Source: JANQEU01 sp965242805 (GTDB taxonomy: Bacteria; Bacteroidota; Bacteroidia; Cytophagales; Cyclobacteriaceae). From it: a stretch of 64,000 bases of DNA. Of the stretch, positions 47,864 through 56,116 are shown piece by piece. Each line of letters opens with the position of its first letter. Position 1 is the first letter of the stretch. The notes beneath the pieces were generated by a model. That model worked only from the letters and a program-made list of their open reading frames with translations. It did not search any database and was not told where the DNA came from. The stretch is taken from the NCBI GenBank assembly GCA_965242805.1, contig CBDETD010000002.1, forward strand, positions 2,480,001 to 2,544,000. Reading direction: 5' to 3'. A program made the position numbers and the translations under genes.

Positions 47864-48603
47864 CTACGTTGCCGGATTACTTCATAAATACTTATCCCTG
47901 CTGATACAGATACATTGAATGAGCTCATCTGGCCAGGGATAGGAATTTTGGCCCGTTGGATTGAAAGTGAGAGGATATCATCAGAAATACCGTCCTCCTC
48001 AGATCCCATTATAAGGGCAACGGGATTTGATCCCATTTCAATATCGAAAATTTCCCTGGTTGTTTTCTCGGTACAAGCAATAACCTGAAACCCCGAGTTT
48101 TGGAGATACTCAACCGTTTCAGTCAAATTATTTTCCCTCACGATCGGAATGATCGATAATGCCCCTGCCGAAGTTTTTAGGGAATCCTCGTTTATCTGGG
48201 CCGCCCCTTTCGACGGTATCACAATTCCATGCACGCCGAATCCCTCCGCTGTTCGAGCGATAGCTCCAAAATTTCGTACATCTGTGATGCGGTCAAGGAC
48301 TAGGATCAACGGAAGTTCCCCGGACTCGAAGATCGTCGCAACAAGATTTGATAGACTGTGATATTTGATGGGAGAAAGAAATGCTACGACACCCTGGTGA
48401 TTTTTGCCGGTAAATTTGTTGAGTCGCTCAACGGGGACTTTAATGAAAGGAGTATACGATGAAACCATTTTTTGCATCAGCTCTTTACTCAGGTCCCCTA
48501 CCAAATTCTTCTGAATAAATACCTTTTCCAGATCGTTACCTGATTCCATGGCCTCCATCACTGCCCTCAGACCATAGATCATCGTTGACTTCTTCTTCCT
48601 CAT
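47860..48603 (-). CDS. rlmB: 23S rRNA 2'-O-ribose methyltransferase (SpoU/TrmH family), RlmB-like
   Basis: 247 residues read from ATG at 48603, which overlaps the preceding stop by ATGA. The N-terminal L30e-like substrate domain (MIYGLRAVMEAMES) leads to the SpoU knot: VLDRITDVRNFGAIARTAEG (motif 1, with the catalytic Arg), VALIMGSEEDGIS (motif 2) and IPIPGQMSSFNVSVSAGISI (motif 3). RlmB methylates G2251 of 23S rRNA in E. coli; the target here is inferred by family. It is coupled to a GWxTD lipoprotein gene, an unusual partner. Confidence 0.88.
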   Translation of the reverse strand: MRKKKSTMIYGLRAVMEAMESGNDLEKVFIQKNLVGDLSKELMQKMVSSYTPFIKVPVERLNKFTGKNHQGVVAFLSPIKYHSLSNLVATIFESGELPLILVLDRITDVRNFGAIARTAEGFGVHGIVIPSKGAAQINEDSLKTSAGALSIIPIVRENNLTETVEYLQNSGFQVIACTEKTTREIFDIEMGSNPVALIMGSEEDGISDDILSLSIQRAKIPIPGQMSSFNVSVSAGISIYEVIRQRS

Positions 48604-49793
48604 TTGCCTCCCCTCAAGATCCTGACTTTTGAAATCCAATTATCACGATATGCCGGATCTCTTCTCAAAACATAAAGTGTTGGGGTGAAAAGGTTGGATA
48701 AGATCCTAAACTCAAAATTTGTTTCCTCATCATAAATCCATGATTCACTGTTGTTTGTCCGATAGACCGCATTTGGTCTCCCGTAAACAATGTATAATAT
48801 CCCTCGATCGGTTTTCCAACCCGGTTTATAATCGGTAAATCTTTTATTGGCTTCTGTCACTTTCCTGTAATAATTACGTATGGCCGATCTCGCTATTTGT
48901 TTGGAAGAGAAAGTCGATATCCAAAATTTATCAAAGGATTTTTTCCGATCCGTTGAGTTGATAATTCCACTGTACTCCGAAAGTCGGGTTACATATTTCA
49001 AGGGTTCTATCAGATCATTTAAATGTCGGTATTTTGGGAAATAGGTAGAACCACAATACAGGGTTATTCCCTGGTTGGCCAGTGTGTCATTTTGAATGAA
49101 ATAGAAATGATCCTTTTCCACCTTGAAAATCCCGCTGCTGACATATTGTGAATCAATATTCATAGTCATCGTGACTGGTGTTGGACCTGCCATTGGAGGA
49201 TCCGCCGCCGGAAAATTTTCTTGATACTTGAAAAAGTAAAGACTGTCATTTGATGATAAAAAATTGAAGTTCACATTTTCCTGGTTTGTGAATTTCGAAA
49301 ATGAAGGCAAGCCGTTGTCATCGATCAAATAATATTCAGGATATCTTAAGTTTCCCTTGAGAAGATGTTGAGGAAAGTAATATTCGAATTTTGGTGACAT
49401 GCAATGAACAACGATGACGTTCTTATCCGTGAGTTCAAAGGATACGGACAGTATCAGGCGATTCCCTGATTCAAACAAAGTATCAACATTGTATTCAGAT
49501 AGTTTCTCATGATCGGCATCTTCGAAGTCTTTCTGGATGTACAGTTCAAATGTATTTTGAGCCACCGAATCGCTTTCAATGCGTATAAAAACTGTTACCC
49601 TTTCATTGACCTGGGCAACATTGAAATCAACTTCTACTTCCGGGTTGGTATCGTACCAATATGACGTATTCATGGAGCTAAAATCAATTCCGAGAACCTC
49701 AGATCCGGTACAGGAGAGAATGAGTATAAGGAAGATCAGTTTAAAGTTGCGGGTGAAAAAAATATTCGTAGAATTTTTTGGTTTCTTTGTCAC
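48600..49793 (-). CDS. GWxTD-domain protein, exported or lipoprotein
   Basis: 397 residues starting at GTG (no ATG before the signal). A hydrophobic stretch ends in LILSC, which could be a lipobox. The middle part is beta-rich. The C-terminal GWxTD domain shows FDKFWISTF, then the helix IARSAIRNYYRKVTEANKRF and GWKTDRGILYIVYGRPNAVYR (quoted in two parts: GWKTDRG and YIVYGRPNAVYR) before SWIYDEE. The domain is common in Bacteroidota and Acidobacteria with unknown function. Divergent from the methyltransferase gene with only an 11-base gap. Confidence 0.8.
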   Translation of the reverse strand: MTKKPKNSTNIFFTRNFKLIFLILILSCTGSEVLGIDFSSMNTSYWYDTNPEVEVDFNVAQVNERVTVFIRIESDSVAQNTFELYIQKDFEDADHEKLSEYNVDTLFESGNRLILSVSFELTDKNVIVVHCMSPKFEYYFPQHLLKGNLRYPEYYLIDDNGLPSFSKFTNQENVNFNFLSSNDSLYFFKYQENFPAADPPMAGPTPVTMTMNIDSQYVSSGIFKVEKDHFYFIQNDTLANQGITLYCGSTYFPKYRHLNDLIEPLKYVTRLSEYSGIINSTDRKKSFDKFWISTFSSKQIARSAIRNYYRKVTEANKRFTDYKPGWKTDRGILYIVYGRPNAVYRTNNSESWIYDEETNFEFRILSNLFTPTLYVLRRDPAYRDNWISKVRILRGGK

Positions 49794-49804
49794 AAAAATA
49801 AGGC

Positions 49805-50575
49805 ATGAGTGTTTATACCACGGAAATAACTTCTGACAAAATACTTTCCGATAATCCTATACACCAACGGTTATTGAAAGCCTATTACTTGGCAGAACCT
49901 TACATAAAAGGTAAGCTTTTGGAATTAGGATGCGGAGAGGGAAGAGGGATTGAGGTGATCGGTCCCCTGGCAGAAAAGTATACCGCCATTGACAAAATTG
50001 AAGCAGTGATCAACCGGCTCCGTTTGAAGTTTCCTGACTACAGGTTTGAAAGTGGTCACTTCCCTCCGATTCCGTTTCCTGACAACAGCTTTGACACCGT
50101 TGTCAGCTTCCAGGTTATCGAACACATTAAGGACGATGCTCTTTTCATCAAGGAGATAGAAAGAATTCTGCGACCTGGTGGTACAGCTCTACTTACTACT
50201 CCAAATATCCAAATGACATTGACCCGAAATCCATGGCATATCCGCGAATATACTGCAACACAGCTTTCACATTTAAGTAAGCAGTATTTTCAAAAGGTAG
50301 AGATGATGGGTATCGCCGGAAATAACAAAGTCATGGAATACTATGATAGAAACAAAGCTTCCGTCCGGAAAATCACCAAATACGATGTCCTTGACCTTCA
50401 GTATAGGCTTCCATCATGGCTTTTGAGAGTCCCATACGATATTTTAAATAGATTGAATCGAGATAATCTTAAGAAAGGTGCTGACGATCTCGTTGCGTCC
50501 ATTAGTCATGAAGATTATGAATTGAAGGAAATGAATGAACAGAACCTCGATTTATTTTGTATTTTAAGAAAGTAA
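49805..50575 (+). CDS. Class I SAM-dependent methyltransferase
   Basis: 256 residues of the Rossmann-fold type. Motif I (LLELGCGEGRGIE), an acidic residue after strand 2 (YTAIDKIE), FPDNSFDTVVSFQVIEHI (motif post-II and acidic loop) and LRPGGTALLTTPN (motif III) are all present. The C-terminal region (WHIREYTATQLSHLSKQYF) looks like the Methyltransf_11 group that includes ubiquinone, menaquinone and glycan methylases. Substrate unknown. Twelve bases separate it from dps. Confidence 0.85.
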   Translation: MSVYTTEITSDKILSDNPIHQRLLKAYYLAEPYIKGKLLELGCGEGRGIEVIGPLAEKYTAIDKIEAVINRLRLKFPDYRFESGHFPPIPFPDNSFDTVVSFQVIEHIKDDALFIKEIERILRPGGTALLTTPNIQMTLTRNPWHIREYTATQLSHLSKQYFQKVEMMGIAGNNKVMEYYDRNKASVRKITKYDVLDLQYRLPSWLLRVPYDILNRLNRDNLKKGADDLVASISHEDYELKEMNEQNLDLFCILRK

Positions 50576-50586
50576 ATTTCACTGCC

Positions 50587-51024
50587 ATGACTAATAAGCT
50601 TGTTCAAGAACTAAATCATCTACTTAGTGATTACCATATTTTTTACCAAAACCTTAGAGGGTTCCACTGGAATATCAAAGGACGAAATTTCTTCGAGCTA
50701 CATATGAAATTTGAGGAGTTCTATAATGAATCCCTTCTGACGATCGATGAACTGGCTGAAAGAATACTGACTATAGGTGGGCATCCACTTCATACTTTTG
50801 AAGATTACCAACATACCAGTGATTTTATTGTTTACAAAGATGTTTCAGATGATACGGCAAGCGTCCAGGGTACAAAATCTCAGTTTGAGTCGTTAATAAC
50901 CCAGGAAAAGAAAGTGAAGGAATTAGCTGGAGAGTCCGGGGATCAGGAGACAGAAGATATGATGGTCGGACTCATCAACATACAACAGAAACATATATGG
51001 ATGTTAAACGCCTGGTTAGGGTAA
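50587..51024 (+). CDS. dps: Dps family ferritin-like DNA-protection protein
   Basis: 145 residues from ATG at 50587, the normal family size. Forms a 12-subunit shell that oxidises ferrous iron with hydrogen peroxide, protecting DNA. The ferroxidase residues are visible in NLRGFHWNIKG and KFEEFYNESLLTIDELAER, with the second-helix His and acidic positions in the usual place. The C-terminal helix QQKHIWMLNAWLG matches. It lies 12 bases after the methyltransferase and overlaps the NlpC gene by 28 bases. Confidence 0.9.
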   Translation: MTNKLVQELNHLLSDYHIFYQNLRGFHWNIKGRNFFELHMKFEEFYNESLLTIDELAERILTIGGHPLHTFEDYQHTSDFIVYKDVSDDTASVQGTKSQFESLITQEKKVKELAGESGDQETEDMMVGLINIQQKHIWMLNAWLG

Positions 51025-51491
51025 AATTTTGTTATTTCCTGGCTTGCCTGTTACTTGCAACGGTAGTTTCTATACAGGATGTCAGTGCTCAAAACAAGAA
51101 GAAGAGAAAGAAGATCCAGAAAGCGGTTACTGTGGCTCGATCCTATATTGGAACTCCATATCGGTGGGGAGGGATGAATAAAAGTGGGATTGACTGTTCA
51201 GGATTGATCTACAACTCATACAAATCAATCGGGATTGATCTGCCCCGTACTGCTAAGGCTCAATCCAAAGTTGGAAATAAAAAAGGTGAAGGAAGAGTGA
51301 GGGCTGGTGACATTATCTTTTTCAAGTTCAAGGAAAAAAGGGAAAAATGGTGGCACAGCGGGATGGTAACGTATGCCGATGACAATACCATCAAGTTTAT
51401 CCATGCCTCATCCAGTCGTGGAGTGGTGGAAGACAAAATGAACAACTACTACGAAAAGAATGTGAAGTTTTACCGGAGGGTTATTAAATAG
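50997..51491 (+). CDS. Secreted NlpC/P60 peptidoglycan hydrolase
   Basis: 164 residues: signal peptide (VKFCYFLACLLLATVVSIQ), then a basic linker (KKKRKKIQ) and an NlpC/P60 domain. The catalytic Cys is in GIDCSGLIYNSY, the His in WWHSGMVTYAD and the third polar residue in FIHASSS. The GTPYRWGGM block just before the Cys is typical. Cuts D-glutamyl-meso-diaminopimelate bonds or related links. It begins 28 bases inside the dps frame in another reading frame; the ATG at 50997 is the only good start before the signal. Confidence 0.88.
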   Translation: MDVKRLVRVKFCYFLACLLLATVVSIQDVSAQNKKKRKKIQKAVTVARSYIGTPYRWGGMNKSGIDCSGLIYNSYKSIGIDLPRTAKAQSKVGNKKGEGRVRAGDIIFFKFKEKREKWWHSGMVTYADDNTIKFIHASSSRGVVEDKMNNYYEKNVKFYRRVIK

Positions 51492-51602
51492 CGATAACTG
51501 CATTACTTCAGTTTAAGCTAATAGTCTTAATCATGAGAGTGATTTGCTTAAGTCGAACACTAAAAAAGCAGTCACTTAATCGTAATTGCTTGATAATCAG
51601 GG

Positions 51603-51676
51603 TGGAGAAGATGGGACTCGAACCCACGACCTCTTGACTGCCAGTCAAGCGCTCTAGCCAGCTGAGCTACATCCCC
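51603..51676 (-). tRNA. tRNA-Ala (anticodon GGC)
   Basis: On the minus strand the sequence folds as a cloverleaf of 74 nt including the discriminator base. The acceptor stem starts GGGGATG and has one T-T mismatch at pair 6-67. The D arm has GCTC/GAGC. The anticodon arm is CTTGA, loop CTGGCAG, TCAAG; the T arm is GTGGG, loop TTCGAGT, CCCAT. The loop has T33 and reads GGC at 34-36, so Ala. The 3' CCA is not encoded (CCC follows). Confidence 0.92.
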
Positions 51677-51768
51677 ATATCTTTAGAAGTGCGAAATTAA
51701 AGAAAATCAACCTATTTATCATTGATCCAAAAGTTGTAGATTCCGGCCAATAAATAATTCATACCCTC

Positions 51769-52923
51769 CTGAAAAAGTTAGTACTCCCAATCATAGTTGT
51801 ATCTCAGCTATTCTGTACCTCACTTTGGTTCGCTGGAAATGCTGTAGCTTCGGAACTGACTTCAGAGTTTGGGCTTACTTCCCAGGCTACCGGTTATCTC
51901 ACGTCCACCGTTCAGTTTGGATTTATTGCGGGCACACTTGTTTTTGCCTTTCTCAATATTTCTGACAAGTTTTCACCATCCAAGGTTTTTCTTGTCTCAG
52001 CCATTCTTGGAGCAGCTTCAAATTTTATTATTACACTACTTGAAAGCGATGTTGTGGCCCTGATGACGCTTCGATTCATGACTGGTTTCTTTCTGGCAGG
52101 TATTTATCCAGTGGGTATGAAGATCGCATCAGATTACCACAAGGAAGGCCTGGGTATGGCACTTGGATACCTGGTTGGCGCACTAGTGGTCGGGACGGCC
52201 TCTCCACACCTCCTCAGGGATTGGTTTTCGACTCAACCCTGGGAATATGTAATGTATAGTACCAGTTTACTGGCATTAATAGGGGGATTGGCAATTGGCG
52301 TTGGTGTTCCGGATGGCCCCTTTAGAAAGGCCACCCGAAATGTCGATTTTTCATCGTTCTATAGAGTTTTTACTCACAAAAAATTAAAGGCTGCAGCAAT
52401 CGGATATTTTGGTCATATGTGGGAACTTTATGCATTTTGGGCATTTATCCCCGCATACATCACACTTTATAATAAAATCAATCAGGCCAATATTTCGGTG
52501 TCCCTTACATCGTTTTATGTCATCGGAGTAGGTGGGTTGGCTTGTGTATTGGGAGGCTATATGAGTTTTAGACAAGGAAGTGCCAGAGTAGCATTTTCTG
52601 CTCTGTCAGTAAGCATGATTTGTTGTATTCTGTCACCGTTGGTATTCATTGTACCAAAGTTCTTGTTCCTATTATTTCTTGTCATTTGGGGTATGGCCGT
52701 AATTACCGATTCGCCACAGTTCTCAACCCTGGTAGCCCAATCTGCCCCTGCTGAATCAGTTGGGACCGCATTGACAATTGTAAACAGCATTGGATTTGCT
52801 ATTACCATATTCAGTATACAACTACTGAGTTCCTTTGTTGACCAGGAATGGCTATTTATCATGTTAGTCCCCGGGCCACTTTTCGGACTCTTCGTCTTTT
52901 ATAGGGAACACATTAGATACTAA
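51769..52923 (+). CDS. MFS transporter with a non-standard start codon
   Basis: A major facilitator of about 384 residues. The frame is open from the stop at 51751 to 52923, and the MFS helices begin well before the first GTG/ATG in frame (52054). Translated upstream sequence reads PIIVVSQLFCTSLWFAGNAV, then GFIAGTLVFAFLNISDKF, a normal first and second helix. The only usable starts are CTG at 51769 (giving MKKLVLPIIV) or ATT/ATA a few codons earlier. Later segments are FMTGFFLAGIYPVGMKIA (motif near helix 4) and a second six-helix half. The substrate is unknown. It converges with a DUF2490 gene, overlapping it by four bases. Confidence 0.85.
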   Translation: MKKLVLPIIVVSQLFCTSLWFAGNAVASELTSEFGLTSQATGYLTSTVQFGFIAGTLVFAFLNISDKFSPSKVFLVSAILGAASNFIITLLESDVVALMTLRFMTGFFLAGIYPVGMKIASDYHKEGLGMALGYLVGALVVGTASPHLLRDWFSTQPWEYVMYSTSLLALIGGLAIGVGVPDGPFRKATRNVDFSSFYRVFTHKKLKAAAIGYFGHMWELYAFWAFIPAYITLYNKINQANISVSLTSFYVIGVGGLACVLGGYMSFRQGSARVAFSALSVSMICCILSPLVFIVPKFLFLLFLVIWGMAVITDSPQFSTLVAQSAPAESVGTALTIVNSIGFAITIFSIQLLSSFVDQEWLFIMLVPGPLFGLFVFYREHIRY

Positions 52924-53645
52924 AGATAAATATGCAGGATCGTCCTCCAGGAGTGTCGGGAAAAGAATACATTCGGATCAGGCCTCCTTTGGTACCAGTT
53001 CAGATAACCTCCTTCAATCCCAATGAAATCATTAATCCGATATTGCGCTGTTACATTGAATCTATTTTGATCAAATGCATGTGGAGGTGATGGACCATCA
53101 TGGAACATATACTCATCCGATATGTTGAGATTCCACCTGGGTTGAAAATTCCATGAAACGGCAATCCTATGACGAAGTCTCCAACTCCCAAAGTCGTACC
53201 TCGATTTATCCAAACTACCATCTTCATTAAATGGACGAAAAAATCGCTCCTCCAGCATTAGCCGATTGGATAATTTCCATTTCTTGGAAAGTTTAAAGGA
53301 ATGCGAAATAGTTTGAGTGGGTCTTAACTCCCATCTATTAACCACAATCCTAACTTCAGGATCATGAGGTAGCGTAAAGCGGGCATACTTGAAGTCCAGC
53401 GTTGCTGACCAATTTTTTTTCAATTTCCGGGTAACGCTAAGGCTTCCCAGAAACATATGTCGCCTTTTTGGGGAGAGGAATGTTCTCTCATCCCCGAAGT
53501 TGCTCATGCTCCATTTATTATTGATCTTCCAGTGGAGATGATATTTAGTCCAAAGCACCTGTTGATTTATGATCTCATTCTCTTGAGAAACCGCCAGGTT
53601 ATATAGGAAGAGCGTGAAGATTATATGGATTACTATTCTCCTCAT
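52920..53645 (-). CDS. DUF2490 outer-membrane beta-barrel protein
   Basis: 241 residues with a signal peptide (VIHIIFTLFLYNLAVSQ) and alternating aromatic strands throughout (KYHLHWKINNKWSMSN, RKLKKNWSATLDFKYARF, WELRPTQTISHSFKL, RFNVTAQYRINDFIGIEGGY), matching the DUF2490 barrel family. Function unknown. It converges on the MFS transporter with a four-base overlap. Confidence 0.8.
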   Translation of the reverse strand: MRRIVIHIIFTLFLYNLAVSQENEIINQQVLWTKYHLHWKINNKWSMSNFGDERTFLSPKRRHMFLGSLSVTRKLKKNWSATLDFKYARFTLPHDPEVRIVVNRWELRPTQTISHSFKLSKKWKLSNRLMLEERFFRPFNEDGSLDKSRYDFGSWRLRHRIAVSWNFQPRWNLNISDEYMFHDGPSPPHAFDQNRFNVTAQYRINDFIGIEGGYLNWYQRRPDPNVFFSRHSWRTILHIYL

Positions 53646-53759
53646 TCATTCATTTAAGCAAGCAAAACAAATGATTTTTCCTTTCTTCAACGCTCTACAT
53701 ATCAGTTATGTTTGCTATAATCCGCTGAACAAGAACAAATTGCAATTGAACTGGTAATT

Positions 53760-54266
53760 ATGGCTGTATCACAGATGAAAACCATAGCAATTGGAGGAAT
53801 CAGTCGTTCTGGGAAAACTGAAATGGCCAGACAATTGGCATCCTGTTTATCTAAGAAGGGTTATTCTGTTAAGGTGGTTTCATTGGATGAGTATGTGCAT
53901 CCTGAGGGAAAAATACCAAAAATCAAAGACCGAATTGATTGGGAACATCCGGATTCAATAGATTGGGACCAAGTGATTTCCTTGATTGACAGTGAAAAAG
54001 GGATCTTAATCATTGAGGGGATTTTCGCATTCGATCGTCGGATCCAGCCATTTGTCACCATAAATGTTCTTATACAGATTGATAAAAGAACTTTCCTTGA
54101 AAGAAAAAGAATTGATAAACGATGGGGAGAGGAACCGGATTGGTATGTCGAACATATCTGGCAGAGTAATGATCTCTTGACAAAACTTGTAATACCTGAC
54201 CACACAGTCGACGGTACGGTGCCAATATCCATAGATGTATTTACGAAACACCTGGATCTTTCATGA
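53760..54266 (+). CDS. P-loop nucleoside/uridine kinase-like protein
   Basis: 168 residues with a Walker A loop GGISRSGKTEMARQL, then SLDEYVHP (second-strand acidic substrate-binding residue), DWEHPDSIDWDQV and the Walker B-like ILIIEGIFAF, which fit the uridine kinase / phosphoribulokinase group. ERKRIDKRWGEEPDW resembles the lid. The second Met (53775) is an equally good start. Substrate unknown: uridine, nicotinamide riboside or other small nucleosides are possible. Two polyphosphate kinase 2 genes follow on the same strand after 75 bases. Confidence 0.7.
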   Translation: MAVSQMKTIAIGGISRSGKTEMARQLASCLSKKGYSVKVVSLDEYVHPEGKIPKIKDRIDWEHPDSIDWDQVISLIDSEKGILIIEGIFAFDRRIQPFVTINVLIQIDKRTFLERKRIDKRWGEEPDWYVEHIWQSNDLLTKLVIPDHTVDGTVPISIDVFTKHLDLS

Positions 54267-54341
54267 TCATTTCACACTAAGGTTACCATAATAAGGTTGA
54301 TTCATTTTGGTTATCTTCGGCGAAACTTTTAAGAGAGTTGT

Positions 54342-55241
54342 ATGAGTCAGTTTTTAGTTACAGATGATTCGATAAGGGATCGTTTATCCAAAGATCAATT
54401 CATTAATACCGAAGATCTCAGTGAGATCAAATCCGCTGAAGAGCTGAGGAAGATGCTCCTGGAGAGAGGAAGAGATATTTCAAAACTGGAATACAACATC
54501 GACTATGAGGATCAGCTCGAAAAGCTACAAATTGAACTCGTCAAATTGCAAACCTGGATCGCCAAGGAAAAACTTCGTGTTGCTGTGATATTTGAAGGAC
54601 GGGATGCCGCAGGTAAAGGAGGTTCAATCAAAAGATTTTCCGAACACCTTAATCCGAGGGCAATGAGAGTCGTAGCGTTAGCAAGACCAACTGAACTGGA
54701 AAGCAGACAGTGGTACTTTCGAAGGTATATTGCCGTACTTCCCAATGCTGGTGAGATCGTCTTTTTCGACAGAAGCTGGTACAATAGGGCAGTCGTCGAA
54801 CCCGTGATGGGTTTTTGTGAGGAGGAACAGTATCAGCAGTTCATGAGGCAGGTACCGGAATTTGAACATATGTTATTTGAAGATGGTATCAAGGTCATAA
54901 AATTTTGGTTTTCCATTGACAAGGAGGAACAATCCCGTCGTTTCACCGCTCGAAGGGGAAATCCACTAAAGCAATGGAAATTGAGCCCTGTAGATGAGAA
55001 AGGACAAGAATTATGGGATAAGTACACTTACTACAAAGAGCAGATGTTTGGCAGAACTCATACGATATTCTCACCATGGATCATTGTTAAAACGAACATA
55101 AAAAAGGAAGCTAGATTAGAAAGTATCAGGTACGTGCTCTCACAATTTGAGTACCCTGATAAAGATAAAGCCTTAACCAGGGTACTGCCCGATCCCAATG
55201 TAATTATGAGATTTCATAGGTCAATTTATCACCTTGATTAA
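54342..55241 (+). CDS. ppk2: Polyphosphate kinase 2 (PPK2), first of a tandem pair
   Basis: Transfers phosphate between inorganic polyphosphate and nucleotides. 299 residues with the P-loop FEGRDAAGKGGSIKRFSEHL, ARPTELESRQWYFRRYI, FFDRSWYNRAVVEPVMGF (Walker B with catalytic Asp and Arg) and the lid region NPLKQWKLSPVDEKGQELWD. Layout fits single-domain class I/III PPK2. An extra N-terminal extension of about 60 residues is not present in the second copy. Which nucleotide level (NMP or NDP) it uses cannot be told from sequence alone. Confidence 0.9.
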   Translation: MSQFLVTDDSIRDRLSKDQFINTEDLSEIKSAEELRKMLLERGRDISKLEYNIDYEDQLEKLQIELVKLQTWIAKEKLRVAVIFEGRDAAGKGGSIKRFSEHLNPRAMRVVALARPTELESRQWYFRRYIAVLPNAGEIVFFDRSWYNRAVVEPVMGFCEEEQYQQFMRQVPEFEHMLFEDGIKVIKFWFSIDKEEQSRRFTARRGNPLKQWKLSPVDEKGQELWDKYTYYKEQMFGRTHTIFSPWIIVKTNIKKEARLESIRYVLSQFEYPDKDKALTRVLPDPNVIMRFHRSIYHLD

Positions 55242-55248
55242 AAGTCTA

Positions 55249-56034
55249 ATGGAAAAGAATAGTTTCTCCAAAGAGGAAATCAAAATTTTAAATAGCAACA
55301 AGGCCATCAAATATATGTTGCAGTCCAAGGGCCAAGTGAATCCGAAGAAAGCACTTCGGTTCGCAAAAGGAGAATTTGAGGTAGAACATCTTCAAATCGA
55401 ACTTATCAAATTGCAGCACTGGGTCATAAAGAATAAAAAAAGGGTCTGCATTTTATTTGAAGGCCGTGATGCAGCTGGCAAGGGAGGAGCTATTCGCAGG
55501 ATAACACACCACCTCAATCCCAGGCACTATAAAGTAATAGCACTACCTAAACCAACAAATGTTGAAAGAGGACAGTGGTATTTTCAGAGATATATTCAAA
55601 ATCTTCCAATCCCTGGCCAGATCACTTTTTTTGATAGAAGTTGGTATAATAGGGCGGTTGTAGAACCAGTAAACGGTTTCTGTACTGAAAAAGAGTATGA
55701 TCGATTTATGAATGAGGTGAACAATTTTGAAGAGATGATTACTGCTGACGGGATGATCCTTATAAAGTTCTACATATCCATTGATAAAAAAGAACAACAC
55801 GACCGTCTGGAAGAAATTAAGGCAAATCCATTGAAACAATGGAAATTGACACCTGTAGATCTTAAAGCCCAGGACCTTTGGGAAAAATATACCTACTACA
55901 AGGAACAGATGTTCTCCAGAACGAACACCAGCAGGAATCCATGGATGATCGTCGAGGCCAATCGAAAGATCACGGCCAGAATAAAGGTGATGAGACACAT
56001 CCTCAAAACCATTCCCTATAAAGAGGATAAATGA
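55249..56034 (+). CDS. ppk2: Polyphosphate kinase 2 (PPK2), second of a tandem pair
   Basis: 261 residues from ATG at 55249 (the frame also opens at 55234). Same fold as its neighbour: FEGRDAAGKGGAIRRITHHL, LPKPTNVERGQWYFQRYIQN, FFDRSWYNRAVVEPVNGFCT and NPLKQWKLTPVDLKAQDLWE. The two differ at many substrate-side positions (for example ALARPTELES against ALPKPTNVER), so they are diverged duplicates and not a recent copy. The gap between the pair is seven bases. Confidence 0.9.
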   Translation: MEKNSFSKEEIKILNSNKAIKYMLQSKGQVNPKKALRFAKGEFEVEHLQIELIKLQHWVIKNKKRVCILFEGRDAAGKGGAIRRITHHLNPRHYKVIALPKPTNVERGQWYFQRYIQNLPIPGQITFFDRSWYNRAVVEPVNGFCTEKEYDRFMNEVNNFEEMITADGMILIKFYISIDKKEQHDRLEEIKANPLKQWKLTPVDLKAQDLWEKYTYYKEQMFSRTNTSRNPWMIVEANRKITARIKVMRHILKTIPYKEDK

Positions 56035-56116
56035 CTTGAACTAATCAATCCAAATAAAATGGATTGGTCTGCTCCATTCAATTCCATAGATTTATGGAAA
56101 ACATTTCGACTGCGTT

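Noticed and set aside
51629..51645. Reading the tRNA anticodon as GCC (glycine)
   Set aside because: That reads the plus strand. On the gene strand the 7-base loop CTGGCAG with T33 gives GGC, hence alanine.
56041..56100. Short inverted repeats (caatcca/tggattg and ttccat/atggaa) as a terminator after the second PPK2 gene
   Set aside because: Short A/T-rich arms with no T run; could form by chance.
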